The notes: generated by a model not told the origin, from the sequence alone. Shown: positions 8,035 through 16,424, numbered from the stretch's first letter. The stretch is DNA of 64,000 bases from Exobacillus caeni (GCF_005747095.1 NZ_SWLG01000004.1:186001-250000), one strand, 5' to 3'. Made by a program: numbers and translations.

Positions 8035-8892
8035 ATGACAAGAGGGATCTATCGTTTTTCATTTAAATTCCTGTCTGCCTTTGTGGGAATTATTTTACTG
8101 GGCTCACTGCCCGGCCTGTTCAACGGATTGTCCATAAATCCTGCAGGCTATATTGAAAGTGTTAAAGGGATGTTTGGCACACTCTTTACGATAGGAGAAT
8201 TAAAGTATCGTGCGGGACAGGAAGAATACTTCTTATTTCCTCACATTCTTGAACCGCTTCAATATTCGCTCATCGTTTTATTGGGAGCGCTGCTTCTTGC
8301 TTTTATCTTAGGATTGTTTTTTACCTTTATTACGATGATGCTGCCTCGAAAAGGAAAGAAAGGTTTTAAGCTGTTTGCCTTTTTGTTTGAATCGCTTCCG
8401 GATGTGTTTATCATTGCGCTCGCTCAAATAGGTATTATCTGGTTTTATAAGAAAACCGATATTCTTCTTTTGGATGTGGCGGCTTATGACAAAACTTATG
8501 CTTTGCCTATTTTAATTTTAGCGATTTTACCGACTGTATTTTTTTATCGGATCATGCTCCTTGTCTTTGAAGAAGAAATGCAAAAGCAATATATCGATCT
8601 TGCGAAGACAAAGGGTTTGAACAGGCAAGTGATTTTGATGGTACATGTGTTCAGGAACACGTTGATCGGAATCTTTTACCATTCCAAATCGATTATCTGG
8701 TTTACGCTGTCTAACCTGTTTATTCTGGAATATGTATTCAACCTGCGAGGGATTGTCATGTTTATTTTTGAGCACCCTACGCCGGAGATTTTTACAATCA
8801 GCTTCATTTTGCTCTTTATTCCTCTATTCATTTTGCTGGCATTGTGGCAGCTGCTGGCAGAAAAAGTATCGAAGGAAGAGGCGATCGTATAA
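8035..8892 (+). CDS. DppB/OppB-like ABC permease
   Basis: Integral membrane subunit of a peptide/nickel-type ABC importer, 285 residues with about six transmembrane helices. The EAA-type coupling loop is YIDLAKTKGLNRQ, where the ATPase would dock. AGGAGGG lies upstream of the ATG at somewhat long spacing. It is the first gene of a three-gene permease operon; the next gene starts immediately after its stop. No substrate-binding protein or ATPase gene is adjacent, so partners must be encoded elsewhere or the complex is non-canonical. Substrate unknown. Confidence 0.85.
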   Translation: MTRGIYRFSFKFLSAFVGIILLGSLPGLFNGLSINPAGYIESVKGMFGTLFTIGELKYRAGQEEYFLFPHILEPLQYSLIVLLGALLLAFILGLFFTFITMMLPRKGKKGFKLFAFLFESLPDVFIIALAQIGIIWFYKKTDILLLDVAAYDKTYALPILILAILPTVFFYRIMLLVFEEEMQKQYIDLAKTKGLNRQVILMVHVFRNTLIGIFYHSKSIIWFTLSNLFILEYVFNLRGIVMFIFEHPTPEIFTISFILLFIPLFILLALWQLLAEKVSKEEAIV

Positions 8893-9942
8893 ATGATCAA
8901 GCGGTTATTACGGCAGCCGTTATTCCTTCTTGGGTTCATTCTTGTTTCTTTCTTGCTTATCGGCAGTATACTTTACCATTACATAGGCGGTGATGTTCTG
9001 CCGAAAACAGAACTTAAGTATGATAGCGATGGAATGTTGGTTGGTAAACCTCCATTTACCCCCTTGGAAACCAAACCGCTTGGAACGGATAACTATGGTT
9101 ACCATCTCTGGGAACAAATACTGATCGGAGCAAAATATACGATTGGCGCAGCGTTGATTATTGCAGTGTTAAGAGTGCTGCTTTCATTTGTCTTCGGTGT
9201 AGTTTCCGGTACCTATTTTAAAAAGGGAATGGAAAAATTATCTGGGCTTATCGATTCTATTCAGTATGTTCCAATTTCCCTGCTGGCTTATTTTCTTCTT
9301 TTAACTGTTTTAAATGAAAATGGGGCTATAGGCGCTTTTGAATATTCATTTGCAGAGCGGGTGGTCTTTCAAATCGTCCTGCTGACTGTAATCGCGATCC
9401 CATCGACAACTTTACTGATTTCTAATGAAACAAACTCCGTATGGAAAAAAGAATTTATTGAATCTGCCAGAACCATTGGGGGAAACAGATTTCATATTTT
9501 AATAAAGCACATACTTCCCCATCTCTACCCGAGGTTGACCATTGTCTTTATCCAACAAGTGGTATCAGCCCTTCTTTTATTGTTGCATTTAGGGCTACTC
9601 AAGTTGTTTTTTGGAGGGACAAATATCCAGTTCGGTATAACAGGTAACGCAGAGGACTTCTTATCCACTACTTATGAATGGTCGGGACTTATAGGGAGTA
9701 CCTGGAGATATTTAACCATCACACCATGGGTTCCGTTATCTCCAATCGCGTTTTTTGCTGTGACGATCTTAGGTTTCAATTTGATGCTGCAGGCGATCAA
9801 ACAGACGCTGGACCGGGAAGATTCTCCAGGAACAAGCAGGAAGAATCATTTCAGGGATGCATCCCTGTCCGTGCCAGTGCCTAAGGATGAAAAGTTTGAA
9901 TTTATTTATGAAACAGAGCTGCACGAGGCTTCTAACCAGTGA
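8893..9942 (+). CDS. DppC/OppC-like ABC permease, paralogue 1
   Basis: A 349-residue membrane subunit of the DppC type: N-terminal helix, extracytoplasmic loop with KPLGTDNYGYHLWEQ (compare the PLGTDxxGRD motif of OppC), about five further helices, and the coupling loop EFIESARTIGGNRFHI. A charged tail of some 40 residues follows the last helix. The start codon directly abuts the stop of the dppB-like gene. It is closely similar along its whole length to the next gene, indicating tandem duplication. Confidence 0.85.
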   Translation: MIKRLLRQPLFLLGFILVSFLLIGSILYHYIGGDVLPKTELKYDSDGMLVGKPPFTPLETKPLGTDNYGYHLWEQILIGAKYTIGAALIIAVLRVLLSFVFGVVSGTYFKKGMEKLSGLIDSIQYVPISLLAYFLLLTVLNENGAIGAFEYSFAERVVFQIVLLTVIAIPSTTLLISNETNSVWKKEFIESARTIGGNRFHILIKHILPHLYPRLTIVFIQQVVSALLLLLHLGLLKLFFGGTNIQFGITGNAEDFLSTTYEWSGLIGSTWRYLTITPWVPLSPIAFFAVTILGFNLMLQAIKQTLDREDSPGTSRKNHFRDASLSVPVPKDEKFEFIYETELHEASNQ

Positions 9943-9964
9943 AATTAGCAAAGGGGGGTTCAAA

Positions 9965-11035
9965 ATGGCAAAGCAAATACTTAAAAATCCTCTTTTTATT
10001 ATCGGGTTTTTATTTGTTTTCTCATTGTTTGCAGGAAGCATTTATTACCAGATCGCAGAGGACAACTATCTGCCTCAGACAGATTTAAAATATTCCGAAG
10101 ACGGGACCCTTGAAGGGAAATCGCCGTTTTCTCCTGTTGAAGTACCTCCTCTTGGAACAGATAAGCACGGATATCATATGTGGGAGCAAATTCTCATCGG
10201 GGCAAAATATACAATCGGCCTGGCGGTAGTGATCGCTTTTTTGAGAGTTGTTTTCTCTGTTTTGGCAGGAATTATTACAGGAACATACTTTAGGAAAGCA
10301 ACAAAATATCTAACTGGCATTGTTGATTCCATGCATTACGTTCCGATTGCGCTCCTCGTATATTATTTGTTATCCAGTGTGATTATGTCGGATGGAATGA
10401 CTGGCACATATCAATACACATTCCTGGAACGAGTCGGTTTTCAGGTGATCATTATGGCTCTTGTAGCTATTCCAACAACCACGTTGCTTGTATCAAACGA
10501 AACAAATTCAATCTGGAACCGGGAGTTCATCGAATCAGCTAGGACACTTGGTGGATCTCGTTTTCATATTTTAAGGAAGCATGTCATGCCACATCTCTGG
10601 CCGAGGTTAATTCTTGTTTTTGTTCAACAGATTGTTAGTGTGCTTATTTTATTACTGCATCTAGGTTTGTTAAAGTTATTTTTTGGAGGAACGAACGTAA
10701 GCTTTGACCTTCTTGGGACGGAGTATATGTCTTCGACTTATGAGTGGTCGGGGCTCATCGGCTTTACATATCAATACCTTGCTTATCAAACCTGGATTCC
10801 GCTTGTTCCAATCCTGTTTTTTACTGTTACTGTTCTGGCCTTTAATCTTATGTTAGAGGGGATTAAGGTTTCTCTTGAACGGAGTGAAGCGGTAGCTGTA
10901 AAAAAGAAGAAAAAGGGCGAACAGAAAAAGCCGAAGACTCTATCGAATTATGCTTCTGAAAAGGATTTTCAATTTTTGTCTTACCAGGAAAGAGCTGAAA
11001 GTGAAGATATGAGGCAGACTGTTTCGAGTAGATAA
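9965..11035 (+). CDS. DppC/OppC-like ABC permease, paralogue 2
   Basis: A 356-residue paralogue of the preceding gene, with the same architecture: PPLGTDKHGYHMWEQ in the first external loop and EFIESARTLGGSRFHI as coupling loop. The C-terminal tail is Lys-rich (KKKKKGEQKKPK). The start chosen is ATGGCAAAG, preceded by a strong AAGGGGGG site; a longer frame reaches back into the upstream gene. The two DppC-like proteins may replace each other or form a heteromeric channel with the DppB-like protein. Confidence 0.87.
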   Translation: MAKQILKNPLFIIGFLFVFSLFAGSIYYQIAEDNYLPQTDLKYSEDGTLEGKSPFSPVEVPPLGTDKHGYHMWEQILIGAKYTIGLAVVIAFLRVVFSVLAGIITGTYFRKATKYLTGIVDSMHYVPIALLVYYLLSSVIMSDGMTGTYQYTFLERVGFQVIIMALVAIPTTTLLVSNETNSIWNREFIESARTLGGSRFHILRKHVMPHLWPRLILVFVQQIVSVLILLLHLGLLKLFFGGTNVSFDLLGTEYMSSTYEWSGLIGFTYQYLAYQTWIPLVPILFFTVTVLAFNLMLEGIKVSLERSEAVAVKKKKKGEQKKPKTLSNYASEKDFQFLSYQERAESEDMRQTVSSR

Positions 11036-11041
11036 AAGCTG

Positions 11042-11078
11042 AATGCGGCGCTCTAATCTTGGGCAGCCGTATTTTTTT
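11042..11078 (+). terminator. Terminator of the permease operon
   Basis: An 8-bp stem (AATGCGGC / GCCGTATT) with a seven-T run follows the last permease gene. Confidence 0.7.
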
Positions 11079-11368
11079 GTATTACAGTAAGTAAGTTACT
11101 ATGGCAGGTTCAACAAGGGAAATAATGCTTATGTCTTTCCGGGTCTCTCGGCATCTGCGGAATTGAAAAAAGAAGGTGAGGCATACGGAGGTATGTTATT
11201 CCGCGCGTTCCTTTCTAGCAAAGGAGAATGCTCGACACCGCTGAAAAGGTTAGAATATAGATAGGCGCAACTAAGCATCCGTCTTCCCAAAAAGATTGCT
11301 GATTAGCGAGTTTTATTTATGGTGAGCTAGAATTATAGTAATCAAGAATGTAATGATGAGGTGAAAGA
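11079..11368. other. Intergenic region with nested inverted repeats
   Basis: No gene supported. GCGGAAT (near 11157) and ATTCCGC (near 11195) enclose a second inverted pair (GCATAC / GTATGT). It resembles worn copies of the GC-rich stem repeats seen at 56.6-57.2 kb, but I cannot show homology. Confidence 0.35.
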
Positions 11369-12211
11369 GTGAGAGATAAGAAAGAAGTTTTAATTACAGG
11401 AACCTCCAGCGGATTTGGATTGATGGCAAGTCTGAGTTTTGCAAAAGCAGGCTACCATGTTATCGCAACGATGCGTGACTTAAGGAAACAAAATCAACTT
11501 GTCCAGCTTGCAGAAACAGAAGGTCTAACGGAATTAATAGAGATTGTACAACTGGATGTTAACGAAGGGGAACAGGCGAGTGAAAAGGTGCGCCAGATAA
11601 TTGAAAGCGTTGGCAGAATAGATGTGTTAGTCAATAATGCAGGATATGCAGCTGGAGGATTTATTGAAGACATCCCACTTGATGAATGGAAAAGGCAGTT
11701 CGATACAAATTTCTTTGGCATCGTTTCTGTTACAAATGCAGTGCTGCCATTTATGAGAAAGCAAAAGAGCGGAATGATTTTAAATATTAGCAGCATCAGC
11801 GGGAGGGTTGCATTTCCAGGCATGGGACCTTATGTTGCATCTAAATTTGCGGTAGAAGGATACAGTGAGACTTTAAGGCTGGAAATGAAAAAATATGGGA
11901 TCCATGTTGTGTTGATTGAACCTGGTTCTTATAAAACTGACATATGGGAAAAGAGCCTTGCTGAGTTTACAGAAAAGCCAAACTCTGCTTATAAGAGCCA
12001 GTTATCGAGTATGTTAGGGCAAGTGAAGCAAATTTCCAAAGGAGCGGGTGATCCTGAAGAGGTGTCTAAGCTGATGGTAAAAGTCGCCGATACCGCTAAT
12101 CCATCATTACGTTACCCAATAGGGAAGGGAGTAAAGGCTTCTGTCCGCTTGAAGAATACGCTTCCGTGGAAGTGGATCGAAAAAATTATAACAAAACAGA
12201 TCGATTACTAG
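11369..12211 (+). CDS. Short-chain dehydrogenase/reductase
   Basis: NAD(P)-dependent classical SDR oxidoreductase, 280 residues. The Rossmann cofactor motif is TGTSSGFG near the N-terminus (GxxxGxG), NNAG is present around residue 90, and the catalytic set is Ser in NISSISG plus YVASK (Tyr-x-x-x-Lys). The C-terminal part (PSLRYPIGKGVKA) resembles SDRs annotated as oxidoreductases of unknown substrate. The start is GTG with GAGGTG upstream. It stands alone, between the permease operon and the ECF sigma locus. Confidence 0.9.
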   Translation: MRDKKEVLITGTSSGFGLMASLSFAKAGYHVIATMRDLRKQNQLVQLAETEGLTELIEIVQLDVNEGEQASEKVRQIIESVGRIDVLVNNAGYAAGGFIEDIPLDEWKRQFDTNFFGIVSVTNAVLPFMRKQKSGMILNISSISGRVAFPGMGPYVASKFAVEGYSETLRLEMKKYGIHVVLIEPGSYKTDIWEKSLAEFTEKPNSAYKSQLSSMLGQVKQISKGAGDPEEVSKLMVKVADTANPSLRYPIGKGVKASVRLKNTLPWKWIEKIITKQIDY

Positions 12212-12683
12212 GAGAATAGATGGTGAAAACTAACCGGGGCTGGGGCAAAAGTATTTTAGCTAATTCAACATTCTTTAATAAGAACTAGAATAGGATCGGA
12301 TTTTTCTTTTAAACCGTTTTTGTAGGTTTAATTGTTCATCATATATCGGCTGCATTTTTAAACAATACTGGGGTACCTCGACCCGCTCCGAAAATACACT
12401 TCGCTAGTGGAAGAGTAACAAAGTTATTTCTTCAGGAAATCACCTTCAGCGAAGTATTATGCCGAAGCGGTTTAAAGCACTCGACTAGAGTAAGAGAAAC
12501 CCTTTATAAATTTAATGCGGATTTTCTACCATATACAAATGAAGTTTAAATCGCTAAAAGAAGTAACTTTCTAAACTTTTTTATCCTGAATCATTCGTTT
12601 TAGACTCGAGCGTCTTACTTATGTGCCAGACTCGTTTAATGGATTATTGATTCAAGAAGTTTTCTTTACCAGGCTGTCTGATT
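12212..12683. other. Intergenic region with degenerate repeat traces
   Basis: A 470-bp gap without a convincing gene. A CCCGCTCCGAAAATACACTT stretch and a GCGAAGTATTATGCCGAAGCGG stretch form worn inverted copies related to the GGAAAGCG..AGTGTTTTTCCGCAGCGG repeats at 57.1 kb. A T-rich hairpin near 12660-12710 overlaps the end of the anti-sigma gene. Confidence 0.4.
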
Positions 12684-13361
12684 CTATAGGTCAGGCAGGC
12701 TATATTTTGAATCCTTTTTTTCGCTTTCTCCTGGTTCGCGCCATAAAATAACACTGGAGTCTCTTGATTTATATCCCTTTAATACTACGGAATTGCCGTC
12801 CCCAAAATAGTTCTTTTCACTAATGTGATAGTCGATCTCAATTTCAACGGTGTAATAGTTCCATAAGTCTCCCATGTTGTTTGAATTGTTTGCATCCATC
12901 TTAAATAAGTGGGAGAGAAGTTTAAGGACGTCCTCTGATGCAGCAATCATTTGTTCTTTATTGATATCATCCCGCACCGATAATTGAAGGCTCAAAAAGT
13001 TTGGCTTTCGATAATAGCCTATAGACGTAATATCTCCTTCACGCAATGCGATTTCTTCAGCCCTTTTTATATAGGCAGCACTAATATACGGCTTCTTTAC
13101 TTCCTCGTCGCCTTTTTTATTGTCCCAGAAATGAAAATCACTGCCTAACACACTGACAGAACCAACCACCAGCAGCGCGACACAAACTACTACGCTAAGC
13201 CAGTCTTTCATCCTGTTTTTTCTGGGATGCTGGCCGTGGCTTTTCAGCAGTATATTTTCAAGCATTCTATCCCGTTTCGTTTCTGTTAACCTTTCTTTTT
13301 GAAACATAGCGGCTTTTACAGATTCCTTTAACTCTTTGTGCTCGTTTTGCAGTGTTCTCAC
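12684..13361 (-). CDS. Membrane anti-sigma factor candidate (DUF4030-like)
   Basis: A 225-residue protein with a cytoplasmic N-terminal region (about 1-52), one transmembrane helix (about 53-72, WLSVVVCVALLVVGSVSVLG) and an extracytoplasmic domain. This topology and its position right after an ECF sigma gene mark it as the likely cognate anti-sigma factor; the outer domain looks like DUF4030. Its GTG start overlaps the sigma stop as GTGA, so the pair is translationally coupled. No classical zinc-binding HxxxCxxC motif is visible, so sigma binding would be by another fold. Confidence 0.75.
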   Translation of the reverse strand: MRTLQNEHKELKESVKAAMFQKERLTETKRDRMLENILLKSHGQHPRKNRMKDWLSVVVCVALLVVGSVSVLGSDFHFWDNKKGDEEVKKPYISAAYIKRAEEIALREGDITSIGYYRKPNFLSLQLSVRDDINKEQMIAASEDVLKLLSHLFKMDANNSNNMGDLWNYYTVEIEIDYHISEKNYFGDGNSVVLKGYKSRDSSVILWREPGESEKKDSKYSLPDL

Positions 13362-13936
13362 CCTCTTTCCGGTCCAAGTTTTGCTTCCAACAACTGGCGA
13401 GCGCGAAATAATCGAGATTTTACAGTTGATATTTTCAACTCTAGCAAACCGCCGATTTCTTTTACACTTAATTCTTCATGATAGAAAAGAATAAAAGGCT
13501 CTCGATATTTTAATGGAAGATCGAGTATTTCCTGTCTTAGTTTCCGATATTCTTCTTTCTGGACAATGGAAAATTCGGGTGAGGCTTCTTCTGATCTCAT
13601 AAATTTATTAATCACGTTAGTAACAAAAATATTACGGAACGACCAGCTTCTTAACGTATCATGGCAACGATTGATCGCTATTCGATAGATCCAGTTTTTT
13701 AAGGATGCTTCGCCCCGGTATGTATCGAGCTTTAAATAACAGGTTAGGAACACTTCCTGCGTTATATCTTCCGCTTTTCCCCAGTCTTTCACATATGTGT
13801 AGGCAAGGCGAACGATCGCTTCCCCGTAATTTTCCAGTAACTCTTCCAGGAACAACGCCTTTTGCATTTTGCTCAGTTTATGGTAATCTTCGATATTTTT
13901 TACTTTTTGATCCGGGTTGTTAATGGTGTCCCCCAT
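13358..13936 (-). CDS. ECF RNA polymerase sigma factor
   Basis: A group IV sigma factor of 192 residues. Region 2 is seen in RLAYTYVKDWGKAEDITQEVFL and WIYRIAINRCHDTLR; region 4 in LPLKYREPFILFYHEELSVKEIGGLL and STVKSRLFRAR (the helix-turn-helix). Several in-frame ATGs exist; the one at 13936 is chosen because GGAG lies 9 bases upstream. The gene is preceded by an ECF-type promoter, implying autoregulation, and followed by a coupled membrane anti-sigma factor. The permease operon at 8.0 kb carries a closely matching promoter and is its best target candidate. Confidence 0.9.
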   Translation of the reverse strand: MGDTINNPDQKVKNIEDYHKLSKMQKALFLEELLENYGEAIVRLAYTYVKDWGKAEDITQEVFLTCYLKLDTYRGEASLKNWIYRIAINRCHDTLRSWSFRNIFVTNVINKFMRSEEASPEFSIVQKEEYRKLRQEILDLPLKYREPFILFYHEELSVKEIGGLLELKISTVKSRLFRARQLLEAKLGPERG

Positions 13937-13978
13937 CTTCACCATCTCCATTGCATTGTTTTATGTATGCTTCATTAA

Positions 13979-14008
13979 TAAAGACGTTCCGAAAGAAAAA
14001 AGGTTGCA
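13979..14008 (-). promoter_or_regulatory. ECF autoregulatory promoter
   Basis: On the minus strand TGCAACCTTTTTT and CGTCTTTA with 16 bases between AAC and CGTC. It shares the -35 TGCAACCTTT with the permease promoter at 7927. Confidence 0.75.
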
Positions 14009-14164
14009 GGTTTTTTAAAGTTCCAGAGCCAGAGCCTATTCCAGGCAATTTTGACAGTTATTAGTATACCATGTTCCCACTATGCCATCTGACCCGGTTA
14101 TTTTTTTGCTTTGCCCCTTTTTGTTCGGCTGAATCGATATATAAAGTGAAAGGGGGTGAACGAC

Positions 14165-14383
14165 ATGGCAACGGTAACTTTAATGGACACTCAGTTAAGG
14201 CTTGTATTTGAAGTAGGAGTCGATCAGGATGGAAAGTCGATCTTTCGCAGCAAGAACTTTAACAATGTGAAGCCATCCGCTGCATCCGATGCATTATATG
14301 CAGTGGCAACAGCCTTATCACCGCTCCAACAACACGTGCTTTTTGAGATCGAGCGTAACGACTCCTCGGACCTACAGGCATAG
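14165..14383 (+). CDS. DUF1659 protein
   Basis: A 72-residue protein (MATVTLMDTQLRLVFEVGVD...) of the DUF1659 family. The ATG after AAGGGGGTG is used rather than the GTG three codons before it, which lies inside the ribosome site. The family usually occurs next to DUF2922 genes, as here (31 bp gap). Both are short beta-rich proteins of unknown role in Firmicutes. Confidence 0.85.
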   Translation: MATVTLMDTQLRLVFEVGVDQDGKSIFRSKNFNNVKPSAASDALYAVATALSPLQQHVLFEIERNDSSDLQA

Positions 14384-14417
14384 TGGGAGGAAATAATAAG
14401 AGAAAGGAGGATATATG

Positions 14418-14636
14418 ATGGCTAAAACGCTGGAATTGCAATTTATTACCCAGGATAACAAAACAACTTCGCTTTCACTTAACGACCCTATCGATCCTAT
14501 CGACCCGGCTGCAGTGGCAGCAGCGATGGATGTCGTAGTTGCTCAAAATATCTTTTCAACGAGCGGCGGCGATATTGTCGGGAAAAAAGGCGCGCGTCTT
14601 ATCGAGCGTAATGTAAGTGATATAGAAATCCTTTAG
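14418..14636 (+). CDS. DUF2922 protein
   Basis: A 72-residue protein (MAKTLELQFITQDNKTTSLS...) of the DUF2922 family. The second of two adjacent ATGs is preferred because AAAGGAGG then sits 7 bases upstream. It pairs with DUF1659 in an operon ended by a strong hairpin. The direct repeat PIDPIDP in the middle comes from a short tandem duplication at DNA level (ATCCTATCGA-type repeat). Function unknown. Confidence 0.85.
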   Translation: MAKTLELQFITQDNKTTSLSLNDPIDPIDPAAVAAAMDVVVAQNIFSTSGGDIVGKKGARLIERNVSDIEIL

Positions 14637-14642
14637 TCAAAG

Positions 14643-14668
14643 AAGGGAGAGCGTGGGCTCTCCCTTTT
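14643..14668 (+). terminator. Terminator of the DUF1659-DUF2922 operon
   Basis: Perfect stem GGGAGAGC / GCTCTCCC, loop of four, then TTTTC. Confidence 0.88.
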
Positions 14669-14831
14669 CTATCACTACAAGAATGCATAAATTTGAAACA
14701 AAAAGTAATCCAGAACAATAACAAACGGTATGGCTATAGTAAAAGCGAAACTAGTGCTCCGACCTTCATATATAGGGCTCGCTGATCTGCTAGTTTCCTT
14801 TAAAGTGATTTTACCCGAGAGGAGGAGGAAA

Positions 14832-14975
14832 ATGGAACCCTTGATTCCGTTAATAAGCGACGTAGGATTCCCGATTGTGGTCACACTGTACCTATTGCAC
14901 CGCATCGAGAAAAAGTTGGACACATTGAACGAATCAATAAGGGGTCTGACCCCCTTGAAAAATGTGGATAACTGA
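14832..14975 (+). CDS. YvrJ-family small membrane protein
   Basis: A 47-residue protein with ISDVGFPIVVTLYLLHRIEKKLD, the defining segment of the YvrJ family: one membrane helix followed by a short amphipathic coil. The ATG follows GAGGAGGAGGAAA. Such proteins are often found beside DUF1659/DUF2922 genes and a cell-wall amidase and may be holin-like; that role is not established. The last eleven codons lie within a dispersed GGGGTCTGACCCCC/DnaA-box repeat, which supplies the C-terminus. Confidence 0.85.
   Translation: MEPLIPLISDVGFPIVVTLYLLHRIEKKLDTLNESIRGLTPLKNVDN
14940..14972 (+). repeat. Palindrome-DnaA-box repeat, copy 1
   Basis: AGGGGTCTGACCCCCTTG, then AAAAA and TGTGGATAAC. TGTGGATAA is a perfect DnaA box (complement TTATCCACA). 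This copy lies within the 3' end of the YvrJ-like gene. Other copies: 26952, 30120 and 37351. Confidence 0.75.
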
Positions 14976-14997
14976 AAAAGGAAGGAGGCGGTTGGAG

Positions 14998-15669
14998 ATG
15001 TTAGTTATCGATGCAGGGCATGGAGGGATTGATCCAGGTGCAGTTGTGAATGGCATCTGGGAGAAAGATTGGACGCTTGAAGTTTCGTTGTACCAGCATG
15101 AGCGCTTTAAGGAGCTTGGCATCCCTGTTCTATTAACGAGAGACAGAGATCAAGCCCTTTCCCCTGAAGCCAGAGCTGCAAAGGTAAGGCAGTCAGGAGC
15201 GCGGTTTTGTATCAGCAACCATTATAATTCAGGGGGAGGGTCCGGTTGTGAAACGATCCATTCGATTCATTCGGATGGGAAACTGGCGAAAAGTATTGGC
15301 AGGTCATTGAATGTAGAAGGAATGCCGCTTAGAAGGGTATTTAGCAAAAAGGGGACTTCTGGGGACGATTACTACTACATGCATCGAAAAACCGGTAAGG
15401 TAGAAACTATTATTGTGGAGTATGGATTTTTAGATTCAAACCGGGATAGGAAGAAGCTAAAAAGTTTTAGCGATCGAATGAGGTTTGCGGAGGCGGTGGT
15501 ACAGGTAATGTGTACGACACTTGGATTTCCTTATACTTCTAAAGCAAAAGGGCTCGCTACCGATTTATACTATGTGCAGATTGGTGCATTTAAAAATCAG
15601 CAAAATGCGTCTGCCCTTTTGAAGGAGTTAAACAAAAAGGGATATCAGGCAATTATCAAAAAGGGTTAA
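14998..15669 (+). CDS. N-acetylmuramoyl-L-alanine amidase with shortened SPOR domain
   Basis: Zinc-dependent Amidase_3 enzyme that cuts the bond between N-acetylmuramic acid and the stem peptide of peptidoglycan. Visible are IDAGHGGIDPGA (zinc His8), Glu22 in NGIWEKDW, the second zinc His in FCISNHYNS, and the catalytic Glu in IIVEYGFLD. The tail (about 188-223) begins a SPOR peptidoglycan-binding domain (YYVQIGAFKNQQNASALLKE) but stops after roughly half its usual 70 residues. The ATG after GGAGGCGGTTGGAG is chosen over an earlier one inside yvrJ. No signal peptide is evident; such amidases can be released by lysis or a holin-like partner. Confidence 0.9.
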   Translation: MLVIDAGHGGIDPGAVVNGIWEKDWTLEVSLYQHERFKELGIPVLLTRDRDQALSPEARAAKVRQSGARFCISNHYNSGGGSGCETIHSIHSDGKLAKSIGRSLNVEGMPLRRVFSKKGTSGDDYYYMHRKTGKVETIIVEYGFLDSNRDRKKLKSFSDRMRFAEAVVQVMCTTLGFPYTSKAKGLATDLYYVQIGAFKNQQNASALLKELNKKGYQAIIKKG

Positions 15670-15682
15670 GAGTGAATGAAAA

Positions 15683-15713
15683 AAGCCGCCCAAAAGATGG
15701 AGCGGCCCTTTTT
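15683..15713 (+). terminator. Terminator of the amidase gene
   Basis: GCCGC / GCGGC stem with flanking A- and T-runs directly downstream of the stop. Confidence 0.85.
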
Positions 15714-15740
15714 ATCTCGTGAGAATTTTAAGTTTCCTTA

Positions 15741-15920
15741 TTATTCATTAGAAGTCAATAAGTTAGGATTCTTTTGTTTTGCTTTGCGTACTTTTCGCTT
15801 GCGGATCCCGCCTGCAATATCTGCTTTTTTAAATTCGTGGGCGTAGGTCACTTCCTGAGCATCGGTAAGCGTGAATCCACCTTCTCCAATTGGTTGATAT
15901 TGAGCATTACTTTTAGCCAA
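15741..15920 (-). CDS. Small basic protein, YfhE-like
   Basis: A 59-residue protein starting MAKSNAQYQPIGEGG with TDAQEVTYAHEFKKADIAGG in the middle and a Lys/Arg-rich tail. The QEVTYxxEFKKAD pattern resembles the small YfhE family of Bacillus; this is from memory and tentative. The start is TTG with AAAGGATGAG upstream. It has no membrane segment and may bind nucleic acid or a spore component. It converges with the amidase gene. Confidence 0.65.
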   Translation of the reverse strand: MAKSNAQYQPIGEGGFTLTDAQEVTYAHEFKKADIAGGIRKRKVRKAKQKNPNLLTSNE

Positions 15921-16424
15921 TGTAACTCATCCTTTCCTAGTTGAATTGGATTCCATTTTTCGGCTCTACAAGGTTAATTCCCGGATTATACATATTAAAA
16001 ACATGGGAGACTGGATTTCCTTCATTCGTACTAAACTTGCCGTTTCTTTGGCAGGTGGGCAGGAACGGAAATAAGAAGATTACTAGAATCTTGAAGTACA
16101 AGAAGTTTATCTGGATGATGAAAATTACAATCGCATCAATTAAAAAGGGGCTGACACTTTGCTTTTGAGTCGGTCCCTTGTTTAATGGATTCAGATAATT
16201 GAGGAGTGATAAGAATTTCAGAGCTGGTTTCCGGGGTTCAGAGAACATTTTCGTGACTTCAGAGCAGCTATGCGGACCTTCAGAGCAAGTATTCAAAATT
16301 TCGTAGCATATGTTCAGTTGCTTTAAAGCAATCATAAGATACCCCTTCGTTTGAGTAGTTCCCAACATAGAAAGATGGTGGTAAAATTATAATAATATTC
16401 TGGAAAATAATGACGGGGTGAAAA
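15921..16424. other. Repeat-bearing intergenic region
   Basis: A 500-bp stretch with open frames but no ribosome sites or plausible proteins. It holds a half copy of the TGACTCA hairpin repeat (CTGACACTTTGCTTTTGAGT at about 16151) and a five-unit array with about 21-bp period (16217-16320). Confidence 0.55.
16217..16320. repeat. 21-bp-period degenerate tandem array A
   Basis: The core TTCAGAG or a close variant starts at 16217, 16237, 16258, 16279 and 16300: spacings 20, 21, 21, 21. Between cores the sequence is variable. It resembles, in reverse orientation, the array at 48287. Confidence 0.65.

Noticed and set aside
11186-11260. Short ORF after GGAGGT in the permease-SDR gap
   Set aside because: The ribosome site directly abuts the ATG, and the ORF is inside a nested inverted repeat.
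16217-16320. Possible CRISPR array
   Set aside because: Period of only 21 bp, degenerate cores, no conserved 25-35-bp repeat, no cas genes.
15937-16368. 143-residue minus-strand ORF
   Set aside because: It spans the 21-bp array and the half repeat, has no ribosome site and has protein repeats explained by the DNA repeats.
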